Shown one piece after another: positions 50,412 through 59,719 of a stretch of DNA of 64,000 nucleotides (its first letter is position 1; the number at the start of each line of letters is the position of its first letter). The notes under the pieces were generated by a model. The model saw only the letters and a list, made by a program, of their open reading frames with translations, made no database searches and was not told the DNA's origin. The stretch spans positions 1 through 64,000 of the forward strand of contig JBNAIG010000027.1 of the NCBI GenBank assembly GCA_050031985.1. Direction: 5' to 3'. Made by a program: the position numbers and the translations under genes. Origin of the DNA: SZUA-368 sp028533045. Lineage in GTDB: Bacteria; Spirochaetota; Spirochaetia; DSM-2461.

Positions 50412-51704
50412 ATGGATGATAAAATAGATCGAGGAGAAAGGATTCTCCTTATCCCACTGGTCTCTACCCTAATATTCCTGGCAGCCACAATACTCGGATA
50501 TTTTTATAAGTTTTCCCGGGGACAGGCCACAGAGCAATATATTCTATACTCCTTTACTATTGCGATATGGATAGTATCTCTTTACTTAATGAAAAACCAT
50601 AATAGAGAGGTAGGATTACATCTTTACCTGCTGGTTTCTTTTGTCAGCGCCCTCTATTTGAACCTTATACTTAAAAACGGTTTGATCATTCTCATTATGC
50701 TGAATATATACTTCATTCTGCTATCCCTCTTTCTCCTTAAGAAACCGGCCCATCTCTGTTTTGCTTTCCTTTTCTACCTAACCTCAATTGTCAAAATATT
50801 CCTATCCAACAGTGATGTTAAAGTCAGCCTTATTGAAGCTCTTATCTTGACTCTTCTGGTAATCGTGATTTATGAAATAAAAGGCTGGGTCATGAAACTG
50901 GGAGAGTATAAGATTCAATCGGTTAGGGAAAGCCAAAATACCACTCTCCATATCCTGGCAAAAGTAACCGAATTAAAAGATGCGGAGACAAACAATCATG
51001 TAAAGAGAGTTGGTCTTCTCATGGGATTCCTGGTAGAAAAATTGACAAATTTGTCCGACTTTAAAAAAGAACTGAAAAATATAAGAAAAGAAGATATCCA
51101 GTCGGCCTCCCTTCTCCATGACATAGGAAAAATAGGGGTCCCCGATAATATACTCAAAAAACAGGGTCCCCTTTCTGAAGAAGAGAAGAAAATTATGCAG
51201 AGCCATACTCTCATAGGATATGAGCTCATATTCGAAGCGAAAAACGAAATCGGGGGCCAAGAGATTTTTGACCTGGCCCTGGACATCACCCTCCATCACC
51301 ATGAAAGGTGGGATGGCAAGGGTTATCCCTATCGCATAAAAGGAAATGCCATTCCCCTCTCAGCCCGCTTAATGGCCATTATTGACGTTTATGATGCCTT
51401 AAGATCCCAAAGAAGTTACAAACCCTCCTTTAGCCATGAAAAAGCTTTGAATATTATGAAAAAAGAGTCGGGAAGCCATTTCGATCCTGTACTTCTCAAT
51501 GTTTTCTTTAAACACTCCCGTGAAGTAGAGAAGCTGGTTAGCGGACTCTTCCAGAATCAAGAAGAAAAAAAAGAGCTCATCCCCTCTAAGGAATCTATGG
51601 TCCGTTCCCAATCCCCCTCTTCCCCGTTACGATTTAACCACACCCCGATTAATCCCGCCCCGGAAGCGCCTCGGGCATCTTTTGTCAGGTTGTCACCCAC
51701 GTAA
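50412..51704 (+). CDS. Membrane HD-GYP domain protein (c-di-GMP phosphodiesterase-like)
   Basis: A 430-residue protein with six to seven N-terminal membrane helices (about 10-165) and an HD-GYP domain: HDIGKIGVPDNIL near 240, HHHERWDGKGYP near 300 (the GYP motif is intact), DVYDALRS and GSHFDPVL. It probably degrades cyclic di-GMP in response to a membrane signal. The last 49 residues lie antisense to the convergent HAD gene and are low in complexity (SQSPSSP...), so the natural stop seems to have been lost or read past. Confidence 0.85.
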   Translation: MDDKIDRGERILLIPLVSTLIFLAATILGYFYKFSRGQATEQYILYSFTIAIWIVSLYLMKNHNREVGLHLYLLVSFVSALYLNLILKNGLIILIMLNIYFILLSLFLLKKPAHLCFAFLFYLTSIVKIFLSNSDVKVSLIEALILTLLVIVIYEIKGWVMKLGEYKIQSVRESQNTTLHILAKVTELKDAETNNHVKRVGLLMGFLVEKLTNLSDFKKELKNIRKEDIQSASLLHDIGKIGVPDNILKKQGPLSEEEKKIMQSHTLIGYELIFEAKNEIGGQEIFDLALDITLHHHERWDGKGYPYRIKGNAIPLSARLMAIIDVYDALRSQRSYKPSFSHEKALNIMKKESGSHFDPVLLNVFFKHSREVEKLVSGLFQNQEEKKELIPSKESMVRSQSPSSPLRFNHTPINPAPEAPRASFVRLSPT

Positions 51705-52237
51705 ATTACATCGCCGGGCTCGCTTCCGAAGCGATTTACAGCCCTGAGAAAGAATTCTGCTTCCGGTTTGACCATTCCTTCCCCTTCTGCGGTGAGGACA
51801 AACTGGAAATACTCCCGAATCCCCATATTAACCAATTTTTTCTCCTGATGTATTTGCGCGCCATCGGTAATGACCGCCATCTCTATACCCCGAGCCTTTA
51901 ATTGGCCTAGACACTCCAGAACATCATCGTAAAGTTCCCAGGACTGTTCATAGAAATTATAGTAATGGGAAAAATACTCCCACGCCTCTTCATCGGTCAT
52001 ATGAGGATTATCAAAAATGAGACGGATTCGATTTAATCGTTGATCCTCATAGCTGATCTCCCGGGCCAAGAAACGCTCAAATTCCCTTTGGGTGAGCTCT
52101 GCCCATCGTTCACAAAACCTATCCCGATTGTATCCCGGGATTTGGGCAGCAAACATCTTCCCGAATTTCCTGGCCCCTTCCCTCTCGGCTCCGTAATAGT
52201 CTATAAGAGTGTTATCTATATCAAACACAACCTTCAT
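51557..52237 (-). CDS. HAD-superfamily hydrolase
   Basis: A 226-residue protein from ATG 52237 (GGGAGGAATC upstream). Motif I is DIDNTLIDY, motif II VITDGA, and motif IV YVGDNLTKDARGA. It resembles HAD-IA enzymes such as YjjG-type nucleotidases. It overlaps the HD-GYP gene at the 3' ends by 148 bases and a NUDIX remnant at its 5' end. Confidence 0.83.
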   Translation of the reverse strand: MKVVFDIDNTLIDYYGAEREGARKFGKMFAAQIPGYNRDRFCERWAELTQREFERFLAREISYEDQRLNRIRLIFDNPHMTDEEAWEYFSHYYNFYEQSWELYDDVLECLGQLKARGIEMAVITDGAQIHQEKKLVNMGIREYFQFVLTAEGEGMVKPEAEFFLRAVNRFGSEPGDVIYVGDNLTKDARGASGAGLIGVWLNRNGEEGDWERTIDSLEGMSSFFSS

Positions 52238-52388
52238 GATTCCTCCCTTCGGCCCGGGCCCTCTCAAAAAGCACATCGAATATTTCCGGATAGGTTAAGC
52301 TCTCCGGCTTTCCTCCATACCGTCCCTGGATCACAACATATTGAAGACGTGAAACCTCCCCGCTTAATTCGTGTAGTTTAACAATCAT
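52221..52388 (-). pseudogene. NUDIX hydrolase with a large in-frame internal deletion
   Basis: A 55-codon frame starts at ATG 52388, overlapping the GNAT stop (TGATG), and ends within the HAD gene start. Residues 1-27 (MIVKLHELSGEVSRLQYVVI, then QGRYGGK) match the start of 8-oxo-dGTP-type NUDIX proteins, which continue WxFxRHxxRxTWExPGGH. Here the frame jumps directly to PESLTYPEIFDVLFERARAE, which resembles the C-terminal end of the same family. The whole NUDIX box is missing. The frame and coupling are intact, so a short peptide may still be made. Confidence 0.66.
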
Positions 52389-52891
52389 CACATCTCCCCG
52401 GTTAATCGTCTGCCATAGTAATACTGCCCCGCTTCTTCCCCGTCATAATCGGCAATAGCAGGCAGATGCCCCCATTTTACAAAACCGAATTTTTCCAGTA
52501 AGGCAATACTGCCTTTGTTGCGGTCAATGAGAATGGCAAAAAGAGTCCTGTGGCCCAAAGAGGGGGCTGCCTCAAGGGCATGGGCCATAAGTCGGGATCC
52601 CACGCCCCGTCCCTGAACATCGCAGTGAATATAATAACTGATTTCCGATGTGAACCGGAGCGCCTCCCGGCCGGGTCGATAGGGACTGAGGGTCAGATAT
52701 CCCATAATGCGTCCCTCCTCCTCGGCTACCCACAGGGGATATTTTACCTTTTGATGTGACTCAAACCAGGGTCTACGATCTTCCACAGACAAAGGAGTTC
52801 TGTCGGCAGTCTGGAAACCGGCCCGTATCGCCTGGTTATAGATCTCTGTAAGCTGGGAAAGATCATCCCTAATAGCTTCTCTTATTTTCAT
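52388..52891 (-). CDS. GNAT acetyltransferase, phosphinothricin-acetyltransferase-like
   Basis: A 167-residue protein beginning MKIREAIRDDLSQLTEIYNQAI, with the CoA loop QGRGVGSRLM and NKGSIALLEKFGFVKWGHL near the end. This is the Pat/YncA subgroup that N-acetylates small amines or amino acid analogues. It overlaps the upstream GNAT gene by four bases. Confidence 0.86.
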   Translation of the reverse strand: MKIREAIRDDLSQLTEIYNQAIRAGFQTADRTPLSVEDRRPWFESHQKVKYPLWVAEEEGRIMGYLTLSPYRPGREALRFTSEISYYIHCDVQGRGVGSRLMAHALEAAPSLGHRTLFAILIDRNKGSIALLEKFGFVKWGHLPAIADYDGEEAGQYYYGRRLTGEM

Positions 52892-53658
52892 TTATTACTC
52901 CCGTAGACCGCTACTCCCGCCGGTAGGTTGAATCGGGACACAAAGCCCGCCTCTTCACACATTCTTTGAGATGTTCCGTTGGCGCACCAGGTATAACAGG
53001 GAGGCAATTCCCTCTCCCGACATAAATTCAATCCGGCTCTAAAAATATCCCGGGCAAATCCTCTGCCGCGGTACTCCGGAGCAGTTAGAATATAGTCCAG
53101 ACGGGTGCAATCATAGGGAGAAACATGGAATTGGAAAAGAGAAACAGCCCTCTCTTCCCAAAATCCCGCCACTAAAAATGAGCCCGCCTCAAGACTTCTT
53201 TTAGCAATTTCGATTTCATACGCCTCATCGGCAGGGATGAAAATGTCTCTCCCCAGGGAATCATCCCATTGAGTTACAATGCGAATATCCAGGTCCGACT
53301 CTCCCGGTACAAAGACATTTTCCGGTAGACAAAGGATATCATGGGGAGAATAGCTGTTTATACCATAACCGGCCTCATTTAAATGAGCCCTTTGCTCTTC
53401 AAAATATCCCTCTTCAAAGGGAAAATAAATCCGTGGGAGAATCTCCCTACTCCGGTAAAAGGCCGTAATTTCCCGTAGGACTTCGGAAAGATCGGGTATT
53501 CTCTCCGGATAGATGATGGCGTGATTGGCATCGTGAGACTCTTTCTCATAATCATTGAAAAATAGAAGTCCCCACTCTCTCTTCTCGCAGTTCGCGAAAA
53601 GACGGGGAAATTCCTGTTCCGATTTTTTAATTCTGTCCAGTAGTTCCTTTGTGTACAT
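52888..53658 (-). CDS. GNAT-family acetyltransferase with extended N-terminus
   Basis: A 256-residue protein. The C-terminal half carries the GNAT fold with the CoA loop PEYRGRGFARDIFRAGL near 200 and GTSQRMCEEAGFVSRF. The N-terminal half (about 1-120) is a partly degenerate acetyltransferase-like or unknown domain. The substrate is unknown. It heads a minus-strand run of GNAT-GNAT-NUDIX remnant-HAD. Confidence 0.78.
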   Translation of the reverse strand: MYTKELLDRIKKSEQEFPRLFANCEKREWGLLFFNDYEKESHDANHAIIYPERIPDLSEVLREITAFYRSREILPRIYFPFEEGYFEEQRAHLNEAGYGINSYSPHDILCLPENVFVPGESDLDIRIVTQWDDSLGRDIFIPADEAYEIEIAKRSLEAGSFLVAGFWEERAVSLFQFHVSPYDCTRLDYILTAPEYRGRGFARDIFRAGLNLCRERELPPCYTWCANGTSQRMCEEAGFVSRFNLPAGVAVYGSNK

Positions 53659-53716
53659 GCGTCCAATCTACCTCATGAAAGAAAAAGAGAACAGGGAAAG
53701 AATAAATTAGAAAAAA

Positions 53717-54340
53717 TTATTCCCCTTTCAAAATCAAGCCGACTTTCTCAAACTGTTCCATCAAACCTTCGTAATCCCGTCTATCATGATCGAAAAATAT
53801 CGTCTTCATCCCCAGTTCGACGGGAACAACAAGGTTATCCCGGCTGTTATCTATGAAGAGACACTCCTCAAAGCACAGGTTCAGCTTATCCAAAGCGGCA
53901 TGAAAGATGGGAGCCTTCTTCTTCCCGGAACCAATCTCCGAGGAAACCACTGTTCGGTCTACAATATTATCCAGGCTATGATGCTTCCATATGGATTCAA
54001 TCCTGTCCCTCTTATTGTCTGTAATCACCCCGGTGACATATCCCTGCCCGTGGCAGCGTCGAAGGATATTCCCCATCATCTCATCAAGGGGGGTGGCCAC
54101 AAAGGAGCTATAGAGCAAGCCGATATCCAGGCTCCGACCAAGATCACCGCAGAGTTCAGGCCAGATATCCCCGTGGGTAAGCTCCCCAGAGAGAAGCTTC
54201 CCGTTATGCTTTCTATAGGCCTTCTCAAATCGGTCTATATCCACATCCACATGATCGCGAAAGTAGTTAAGAATGGATGTTGTACCGGTCGCATCCAAAG
54301 TCAGGACGCCATCAAAATCAAAGAAAATTGCCCTTATCAT
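53717..54340 (-). CDS. HAD-superfamily hydrolase (HAD-IA)
   Basis: A 207-residue protein with motif I DFDGVLTLD, motif II VITDNK, a Lys in GSGKKKAP and motif IV LFIDNSRDN. The small helical cap lies between motifs I and II. It follows the DapB-like gene by three bases. The substrate is unknown. Confidence 0.85.
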   Translation of the reverse strand: MIRAIFFDFDGVLTLDATGTTSILNYFRDHVDVDIDRFEKAYRKHNGKLLSGELTHGDIWPELCGDLGRSLDIGLLYSSFVATPLDEMMGNILRRCHGQGYVTGVITDNKRDRIESIWKHHSLDNIVDRTVVSSEIGSGKKKAPIFHAALDKLNLCFEECLFIDNSRDNLVVPVELGMKTIFFDHDRRDYEGLMEQFEKVGLILKGE

Positions 54341-54343
54341 AAC

Positions 54344-55027
54344 TTAAAGAAGATTCAGTTTGAGCAGATCTTCCACTTCATAGTTCTGCTTATCCAGATG
54401 GACTGAGGCCCCAATGATTTTTGCCAAACCAGTCACATAGCTTTCCAACCCTTCCACATAGGTTTCCAGAGCAATATGAGAGCTTGCTCCGCCAAACTGG
54501 ATGCGGTGGTAGGCGTGCTGTTCAGGACGGCCGATTCCCATGTCCGACTGTCTATCCGGATCACGAATACTCTCAATATTCGCTTTGGGAAAATCAAGAT
54601 AATCACAGATTTTATAGGCCGTTCCGGGAACGGATGTCTTGGCGGCTTGATGGCTTTCTGTTACGGAAGAAGCTTCCCCCTTAAAAATATCACTCGCCTG
54701 GGAGAGAAGATAAAAGAATTTGACGATATTAAGATCCAGATTGGGAGCGTGTAGGTAGCAGAGAGCCCCACGGGAGGGGGGATTCAGTTTAATATCCTTT
54801 TCTGTGGCAGCCTGAATAAAACAGGAGTTCCCTTCTATAGCCCTGGCCAAGGCTTCCTCATACTGACGCCCCGAACCGATATGGACGAAAACCGATTGGC
54901 CATCGCAGGAAGTGCCCTGTTCATAGGATTTGACGGTAATATCCAAATACAGGGGAAGATCCTTTTTTATCTGCTCGGCCAGCTTACCGTTCCCCACGAC
55001 AATGCACTCTTTAAAAGGTTCCTTCAT
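54344..55027 (-). CDS. DapB-like (dihydrodipicolinate reductase C-terminal domain) protein
   Basis: A 227-residue protein from ATG 55027 (GGAG five bases upstream). A degenerate nucleotide-binding start (VVGNGKLAEQI) leads to segments of the DapB C-terminal domain: TESHQAAKTSVPGTAYKICD (DapB: E-x-H-H...K-x-D-x-P-S-G-T-A) and HAYHRIQFGGASSHIALETY. The catalytic His and Lys positions seem kept, but the first glycine-rich loop is shortened. No lysine genes are adjacent, so it is probably a paralogue with a different role. Confidence 0.7.
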   Translation of the reverse strand: MKEPFKECIVVGNGKLAEQIKKDLPLYLDITVKSYEQGTSCDGQSVFVHIGSGRQYEEALARAIEGNSCFIQAATEKDIKLNPPSRGALCYLHAPNLDLNIVKFFYLLSQASDIFKGEASSVTESHQAAKTSVPGTAYKICDYLDFPKANIESIRDPDRQSDMGIGRPEQHAYHRIQFGGASSHIALETYVEGLESYVTGLAKIIGASVHLDKQNYEVEDLLKLNLL

Positions 55028-55144
55028 CAATTCTCCCGATTATTTTCAGTATTATATAATGATTATATTCAGGTGATTTGACTTGAGCAACCTTAAAAAA
55101 CAGGATAATCTTTCATTTATTATTAAGATTACAGGAAGAATAAA

Positions 55145-55924
55145 ATGGAAAAAACCTTCGAAAAAAACTCCCGCTCCTATTCCCGGGTCAGACCGGGGTA
55201 TCCTGCTGAATTGTATGAGAGAATCGCCCGATTCAAAAAGTTCGACAGCAGTTCCCGTCTTCTTGAAATAGGAGCGGGCCACGGAGTGGCAACCGGTGAA
55301 GTTTACACCCGTTGGAACTCAAAGATTCTTGCCATCGAACCGGGACAATCACTCTGTGAAATGGGAGAGAAACAGTTTAGTGAAAAGGGTGATGTGGAAT
55401 TTCAATGCGTTCCCTTTGAAGATTTTCACTCGGACATTCGCTTTGACGGAATCTATGCGGCCACGGCCTTTCACTGGCTTGATGAGGAGATAAAATTCAG
55501 GAAATCCTCTGAACTGCTAAAAGAGAAGGGCCTGCTTTTCCTTTTTTGGAACTACTACACCATCTCCGACGACAAGGTGTTTGAAGATATCCAACAAATT
55601 TACAGAGACTTCCATCCCAAGGGGGCCGGAAAAGGAGACCCCCGGGTATTCACCAGGGAAAAAATTAATAAGCGCCGGGACGAGATGATTCAAAGCGAAT
55701 ATTTTGAACAACTGGACCACTGGGAGTATTCCTACGATCTGAACTATTCGGCGGACCGCTATATTCAGCTGTTAAAAACTTACCCTATCAATAATCATCC
55801 CCCCGAAATAATGACCCCCTTTTATGAGAAATTCCATGATTATATTTCCGAACGGGGAGATAAGCTGACTATCACCATTCTGGTCTGTTCCGATATTGGG
55901 GAAAAAGTAAAAACTAATTTATAA
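55145..55924 (+). CDS. Class I SAM-dependent methyltransferase
   Basis: A 259-residue protein behind AGGAAG. The SAM loop is LLEIGAGHGVATGEVY near residue 40, followed by AIEPG and AATAFHWLDEE (motif IV style of the UbiE/small-molecule group). The substrate is unknown. Its 3' end overlaps the convergent ArsR-methyltransferase gene by six bases. Confidence 0.85.
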   Translation: MEKTFEKNSRSYSRVRPGYPAELYERIARFKKFDSSSRLLEIGAGHGVATGEVYTRWNSKILAIEPGQSLCEMGEKQFSEKGDVEFQCVPFEDFHSDIRFDGIYAATAFHWLDEEIKFRKSSELLKEKGLLFLFWNYYTISDDKVFEDIQQIYRDFHPKGAGKGDPRVFTREKINKRRDEMIQSEYFEQLDHWEYSYDLNYSADRYIQLLKTYPINNHPPEIMTPFYEKFHDYISERGDKLTITILVCSDIGEKVKTNL

Positions 55925-56860
55925 AGGCCGCTTGGCCCTGACAACCAGGGAATCGATGTCCTTATAGTCCCTGTCGGTCTGATTCCGGCGAATATCGAGG
56001 ACTTCAAATCCCGCCTCTTCCAACCAGAGAGTCAGCCTTTCCGGTTCAAATCCGAGCCAGAAGTCGCCGTAAAGGTCCTTAAAGCCCTCTTCCCCGTGAT
56101 AGGCCAGGTCAAAAATCAGCAATCGCCCTCCGGGAATCATCATTCGGTTAATAATTTTAAGGGCCTTCGCCGGATTCGTCAGGTGGTGGAGGGTCTGAGA
56201 GAGGATGGCCAGGTCGTAGACTTCCTCATCCACATGGCCGTCATCCTTTTCTATATCCCAATAGCGGAAGTCAAGAAGGCCGTCGTAGCCGTCACTCTGC
56301 CCCAGGGCGATTTCCAGCTGTTCCCGGTCGTTATCGTAGCCGGTAACCCGGTTCCCCCCGGCGGCAAGCAAGGCGGCCAAACGTCCCGCGCCACAGCCCA
56401 AATCGGCAATACGCTGATTCTCCAAGAGGCCTATGAACCCCCGGGCAAAAGACTCCCATGACTCGCCGGGACAGGGACCGGTACGATTCTTTCTCTGGGA
56501 AAAACGGTTAAGCGACTCCTCCCTCCGCTTCTCCAGAACATCCTTGAGAGCCGCCAAATCCAGACGGAAGTAGTCCTCTTTCCTACCCCGATTAAATATC
56601 TCTTTAAAGAGAGGTGCCGAATCGCCCCGCTTTATATCATCAACCAGTGTATAATAGATTCTTTTCCCCTCTTTCCGATTCTTGAGAATCCCCGCTTTTT
56701 TCAAAAAGGAGAGCTGATTGGAAACGGCGGACTGATTCATCTCCAGAATCTCCACAATCTCGTTAACAGCCAGTTCATCCTCATGAAGGATGAGCATAAT
56801 GCGAAGACGGGTGGTATCGGAAGCGGCTTTTAAAATGTCGGAAAGGGCAAATAGACTCAT
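55919..56860 (-). CDS. ArsR-type regulator fused to a SAM methyltransferase
   Basis: A 313-residue protein. Residues 1-90 form an ArsR winged helix (SDTTRLRIMLILHEDELAV, then MNQSAVSNQLSFLKKAGIL and NRKEGKRIYYTL). Residues about 135-310 form a methyltransferase with ADLGCGAGRLAALLAAGG and LSQTLHHLTNPAKAL. This fusion is a known arrangement in bacteria, but its signal is poorly known. I see no obvious Cys pair for metal sensing, so the methyltransferase domain may itself be the sensor. The promoter places transcription start one or two bases before the ATG. Confidence 0.88.
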   Translation of the reverse strand: MSLFALSDILKAASDTTRLRIMLILHEDELAVNEIVEILEMNQSAVSNQLSFLKKAGILKNRKEGKRIYYTLVDDIKRGDSAPLFKEIFNRGRKEDYFRLDLAALKDVLEKRREESLNRFSQRKNRTGPCPGESWESFARGFIGLLENQRIADLGCGAGRLAALLAAGGNRVTGYDNDREQLEIALGQSDGYDGLLDFRYWDIEKDDGHVDEEVYDLAILSQTLHHLTNPAKALKIINRMMIPGGRLLIFDLAYHGEEGFKDLYGDFWLGFEPERLTLWLEEAGFEVLDIRRNQTDRDYKDIDSLVVRAKRPL

Positions 56861-56868
56861 GTCATATC

Positions 56869-56897
56869 AACATAACAGGATACAATGATATTGTCCA
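56869..56897 (-). promoter_or_regulatory. Promoter of the ArsR-methyltransferase gene, likely leaderless
   Basis: On the minus strand TGGACA (56892-56897) and TATGTT (56869-56874) are 17 bases apart, and only eight bases separate the -10 from the ATG. The imperfect dyad TGTTAT-N4-ATATGACA overlaps this region and may be the autoregulatory site. Confidence 0.58.
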
Positions 56898-56993
56898 GAA
56901 GGAGGCTGACTTCCCCCGATGGCAAACAAATTAAACTGGTATTTTACCGGTCCTTGCCTTAGAATGAAATTAGCAGTATAGGAGGAGTATTCC

Positions 56994-58880
56994 ATGACCA
57001 TTCCCGCCATGTTTCAGAAAAGGGTAAGCGAATTCCCCCACACTCCCTGTCAATTACACCGGGAAGGTCCCAAAAAACAATTTACCCCCACCACTTACGA
57101 AGAACTTTACCGCATCGTCGGAAACCTGGCCTGCGCTCTGGAACGACAGGGCGTACACGAAGGGAGCCGAATCGGCCTGATTAGCGACAATCGTCCGGAA
57201 TGGCTGGCCCTGGACCTGGCCCTTCTATCCCTTGGGGCCGCCGATGTTCCCCGTGGAAGCGATACCCTGTCGGGCGAATTGCTTTACATTCTGGATTTTT
57301 CCGAATGTCCCATAGCCATACTGGAAAATGTCAAACAACTTAACAAGATCCTCCCCTACGAGCCGGAACTCCCCTATCTTGGCAAAATCATCCTTATAGA
57401 CGGGCCGGAAGAACTCCCCGAGTGTTCCTGGGATATCATCAATTATAAAGACCTGTTAAAAGAGGGGGCGGATAACTGCCCAAAAGACTATCTTCCCAAT
57501 CTTATTGCCGAAGAGAGGGGAAAGGATCTGGCAACCCTGATATATACCTCCGGCACCACCGGCGAACCCAAGGGTGTTATGCTGACCCATGCAAACTTCC
57601 TCTACCTGGTGGAACACATGCACACCCAGGCGGATATTTCCCCGGGAGACATCTGGCTGAGTGTCCTTCCCGTGTGGCACTCCTTTGAACGAATTGTCCA
57701 GTACATCGCCCTGAACGGAGCCACAACCATAGCCTACTCCCTTCCCATAGGTAAGGTTATGCTGATGGACTTCCAGGAGCTGAATCCCCAGTGGATGGCC
57801 TCGGTGCCTCGTATCTGGTCGGCCATGGAAGCGGGGATCCTGCGCAATATCAAGGCAAAAGGAAAAGTGGCCTGGGCTCTCTTCCGCTTCTTCTTTACCA
57901 TAGCCGCCGCCCATCAGGCTATGACAAATCGCCTTCTAGGACGGGTAGCCGATTTCAGGCGAAAATTCACCCTGCCCCTCTATATAATCTACCCGCCCCT
58001 TTGGCTCCTTCTCTATCCTCTGAGAAAACTGGGAGACAAACTGATTTTTCAAAAGATTCGAGAAAAAACGGGCCGCCGTTTTCAAGCCGGACTTTCCGGA
58101 GGAGGGGCCCTGTCGCCGGAACTCTACCGTTTCTTCCAAACCATAGGAATCCAGCTCCTCGAAGGTTACGGCCTCACCGAAACAGCCCCTGTGGCCGCCT
58201 TTAGTTCCCAGCATCACCCTGTCATGGGAGTGGTGGGAAAAACCTACCCGCAAGAAACACAAATAAAAGTTGTGGACGAAGAGAGCCGCGAATGTGCTCC
58301 CGGAGAGAAAGGTCTTGTCCTCATTAAGGGACCTCAGGTCATGAAAGGCTATTTCCAAAAGCCCGAATATACCAACGCCGTACTGAATAGGGAGGGCTGG
58401 TTTAATTCGGGAGACCTGGGAATGAAAACGATTCACGGAGAACTGAAGATTGTGGGACGGGCCAAGGACACCATCGTCCTTCTGGGGGGAGAAAATATCG
58501 AACCGGTCCCCATGGAGATGCGCCTGGCCGAATCGCCCTATATAGAACAGGCCGTTGTAGTGGGACAGGATCAGAAATACCTGGCCGCCCTGATTCTTCC
58601 CGATTATGACAATCTGGAAAGCTACGCCCGGGAAAATAACCTGGGTTATGAAAATCGGATCCACCTCTGCGACGTTCACGCCATCCTTGAACTGCTGGAC
58701 GGAGAAATCAACCGGCTCATCAGTGAGAAAAACGGCTTCCGCCCCTTCGAGCGGATCTTTCGCTTCACCCTGCTTAGGCGCCCCTTTGAAGTGGGAAAAG
58801 AACTCTCCGCCAAGCAGGAGATCAAGCGCCATGTGATTAATGAGGAGTATAAAAAGGAGATTGCCTCTCTCTTCCGGTAA
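56994..58880 (+). CDS. Long-chain acyl-CoA synthetase (AMP-forming)
   Basis: A 628-residue protein behind AGGAGGAG. The AMP-binding P-loop is LIYTSGTTGEPKG near residue 180, the acyl/adenylate motif GYGLTETAPV near 390, and GWFNSGDLG with a C-terminal KEL/Lys region. Length and the GTT-EPKGV pattern fit FadD/FACL-type long-chain enzymes. It activates fatty acids with ATP and CoA. Monocistronic. Confidence 0.92.
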   Translation: MTIPAMFQKRVSEFPHTPCQLHREGPKKQFTPTTYEELYRIVGNLACALERQGVHEGSRIGLISDNRPEWLALDLALLSLGAADVPRGSDTLSGELLYILDFSECPIAILENVKQLNKILPYEPELPYLGKIILIDGPEELPECSWDIINYKDLLKEGADNCPKDYLPNLIAEERGKDLATLIYTSGTTGEPKGVMLTHANFLYLVEHMHTQADISPGDIWLSVLPVWHSFERIVQYIALNGATTIAYSLPIGKVMLMDFQELNPQWMASVPRIWSAMEAGILRNIKAKGKVAWALFRFFFTIAAAHQAMTNRLLGRVADFRRKFTLPLYIIYPPLWLLLYPLRKLGDKLIFQKIREKTGRRFQAGLSGGGALSPELYRFFQTIGIQLLEGYGLTETAPVAAFSSQHHPVMGVVGKTYPQETQIKVVDEESRECAPGEKGLVLIKGPQVMKGYFQKPEYTNAVLNREGWFNSGDLGMKTIHGELKIVGRAKDTIVLLGGENIEPVPMEMRLAESPYIEQAVVVGQDQKYLAALILPDYDNLESYARENNLGYENRIHLCDVHAILELLDGEINRLISEKNGFRPFERIFRFTLLRRPFEVGKELSAKQEIKRHVINEEYKKEIASLFR

Positions 58881-58907
58881 TCCTCACCGACTGATTTTCA
58901 ATATCGG

Positions 58908-59687
58908 CTAAGCGATTACGGAGAGGACAGAGAGTATAATGACCGAAACCATTAGCAAGAACTGAACCGGTCCACTCTTAATTTTTTCGATAAATTTGGT
59001 AAATCCGGAAGATTCCAGCCCCGTTTCCAGTGACTCTTTGAACATGATCTGCAACGCTCCTCCCGTGGTCAGACTCGTAGCTCGGAAAACCAGCCAGAGA
59101 CCGGCATTTCCAAAGGCTAAACTCAAAATCAGAGGAGTTGATAAAACGGCAAGATGATACAGACTTACGGAGGAACTGAACTCACCGATAACAAAGTCGT
59201 AATTCCAGAGAGTATAAGCTAAAACCCAGAAAATAAACCGGGGGTCCCGCACGATATAGTATCCGATATGGGTAAGGGAGCCCGTTTCGACCACCACGGT
59301 CCAAACTGAAGAAAAAAGGATGTGGGTTGTTGCGAGAATCGCTATACCGGAGATAACGTTCATCCAGCGTTTTTTTATCAAATCCGAGATGGTAGCCTCT
59401 GCCACATTCACGTACATAAGACCGGCAATAACAAGAATCAACCACCGGGAAGGAAGAAGACTCACAGCCGTTAAAATCGTAAGGATTCGCCCTATAAGAA
59501 GGGTGGAAAGCTTAATTTTCTCAAAGGGAACCATCTTCTTGGTCAACAAAACAAGAATGGGAAACAATACGGCAAAAACGAGATTCCCCCACAAGGGAAT
59601 AAAACTGGTTATCCCTGTCATAATTAATATAGCTGTCAGATATCCTGCAAACTGTACTCCCAGTGGGAGTTTATCCATTTTAAACAT
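58908..59687 (-). CDS. Unrecognised polytopic membrane protein
   Basis: A 259-residue protein behind AGGAGAAAG, with seven to eight membrane helices and few charged loops. It has no motif that I recognise. A short amphipathic segment (residues about 205-235, ESLETGLESSGFTKFIEKIK) precedes the last helix. It follows the chemoreceptor gene at 59720 by about 30 bases in the same direction, so the two may be co-transcribed and functionally linked. Confidence 0.6.
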   Translation of the reverse strand: MFKMDKLPLGVQFAGYLTAILIMTGITSFIPLWGNLVFAVLFPILVLLTKKMVPFEKIKLSTLLIGRILTILTAVSLLPSRWLILVIAGLMYVNVAEATISDLIKKRWMNVISGIAILATTHILFSSVWTVVVETGSLTHIGYYIVRDPRFIFWVLAYTLWNYDFVIGEFSSSVSLYHLAVLSTPLILSLAFGNAGLWLVFRATSLTTGGALQIMFKESLETGLESSGFTKFIEKIKSGPVQFLLMVSVIILSVLSVIA

Positions 59688-59719
59688 TTCTTTCTCCTAA
59701 TATTTTTAATTTTTAATTT

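Noticed and set aside
52238..52387. Plain intergenic gap between GNAT and HAD genes
   Set aside because: A coupled 55-codon frame with NUDIX-like ends occupies it.
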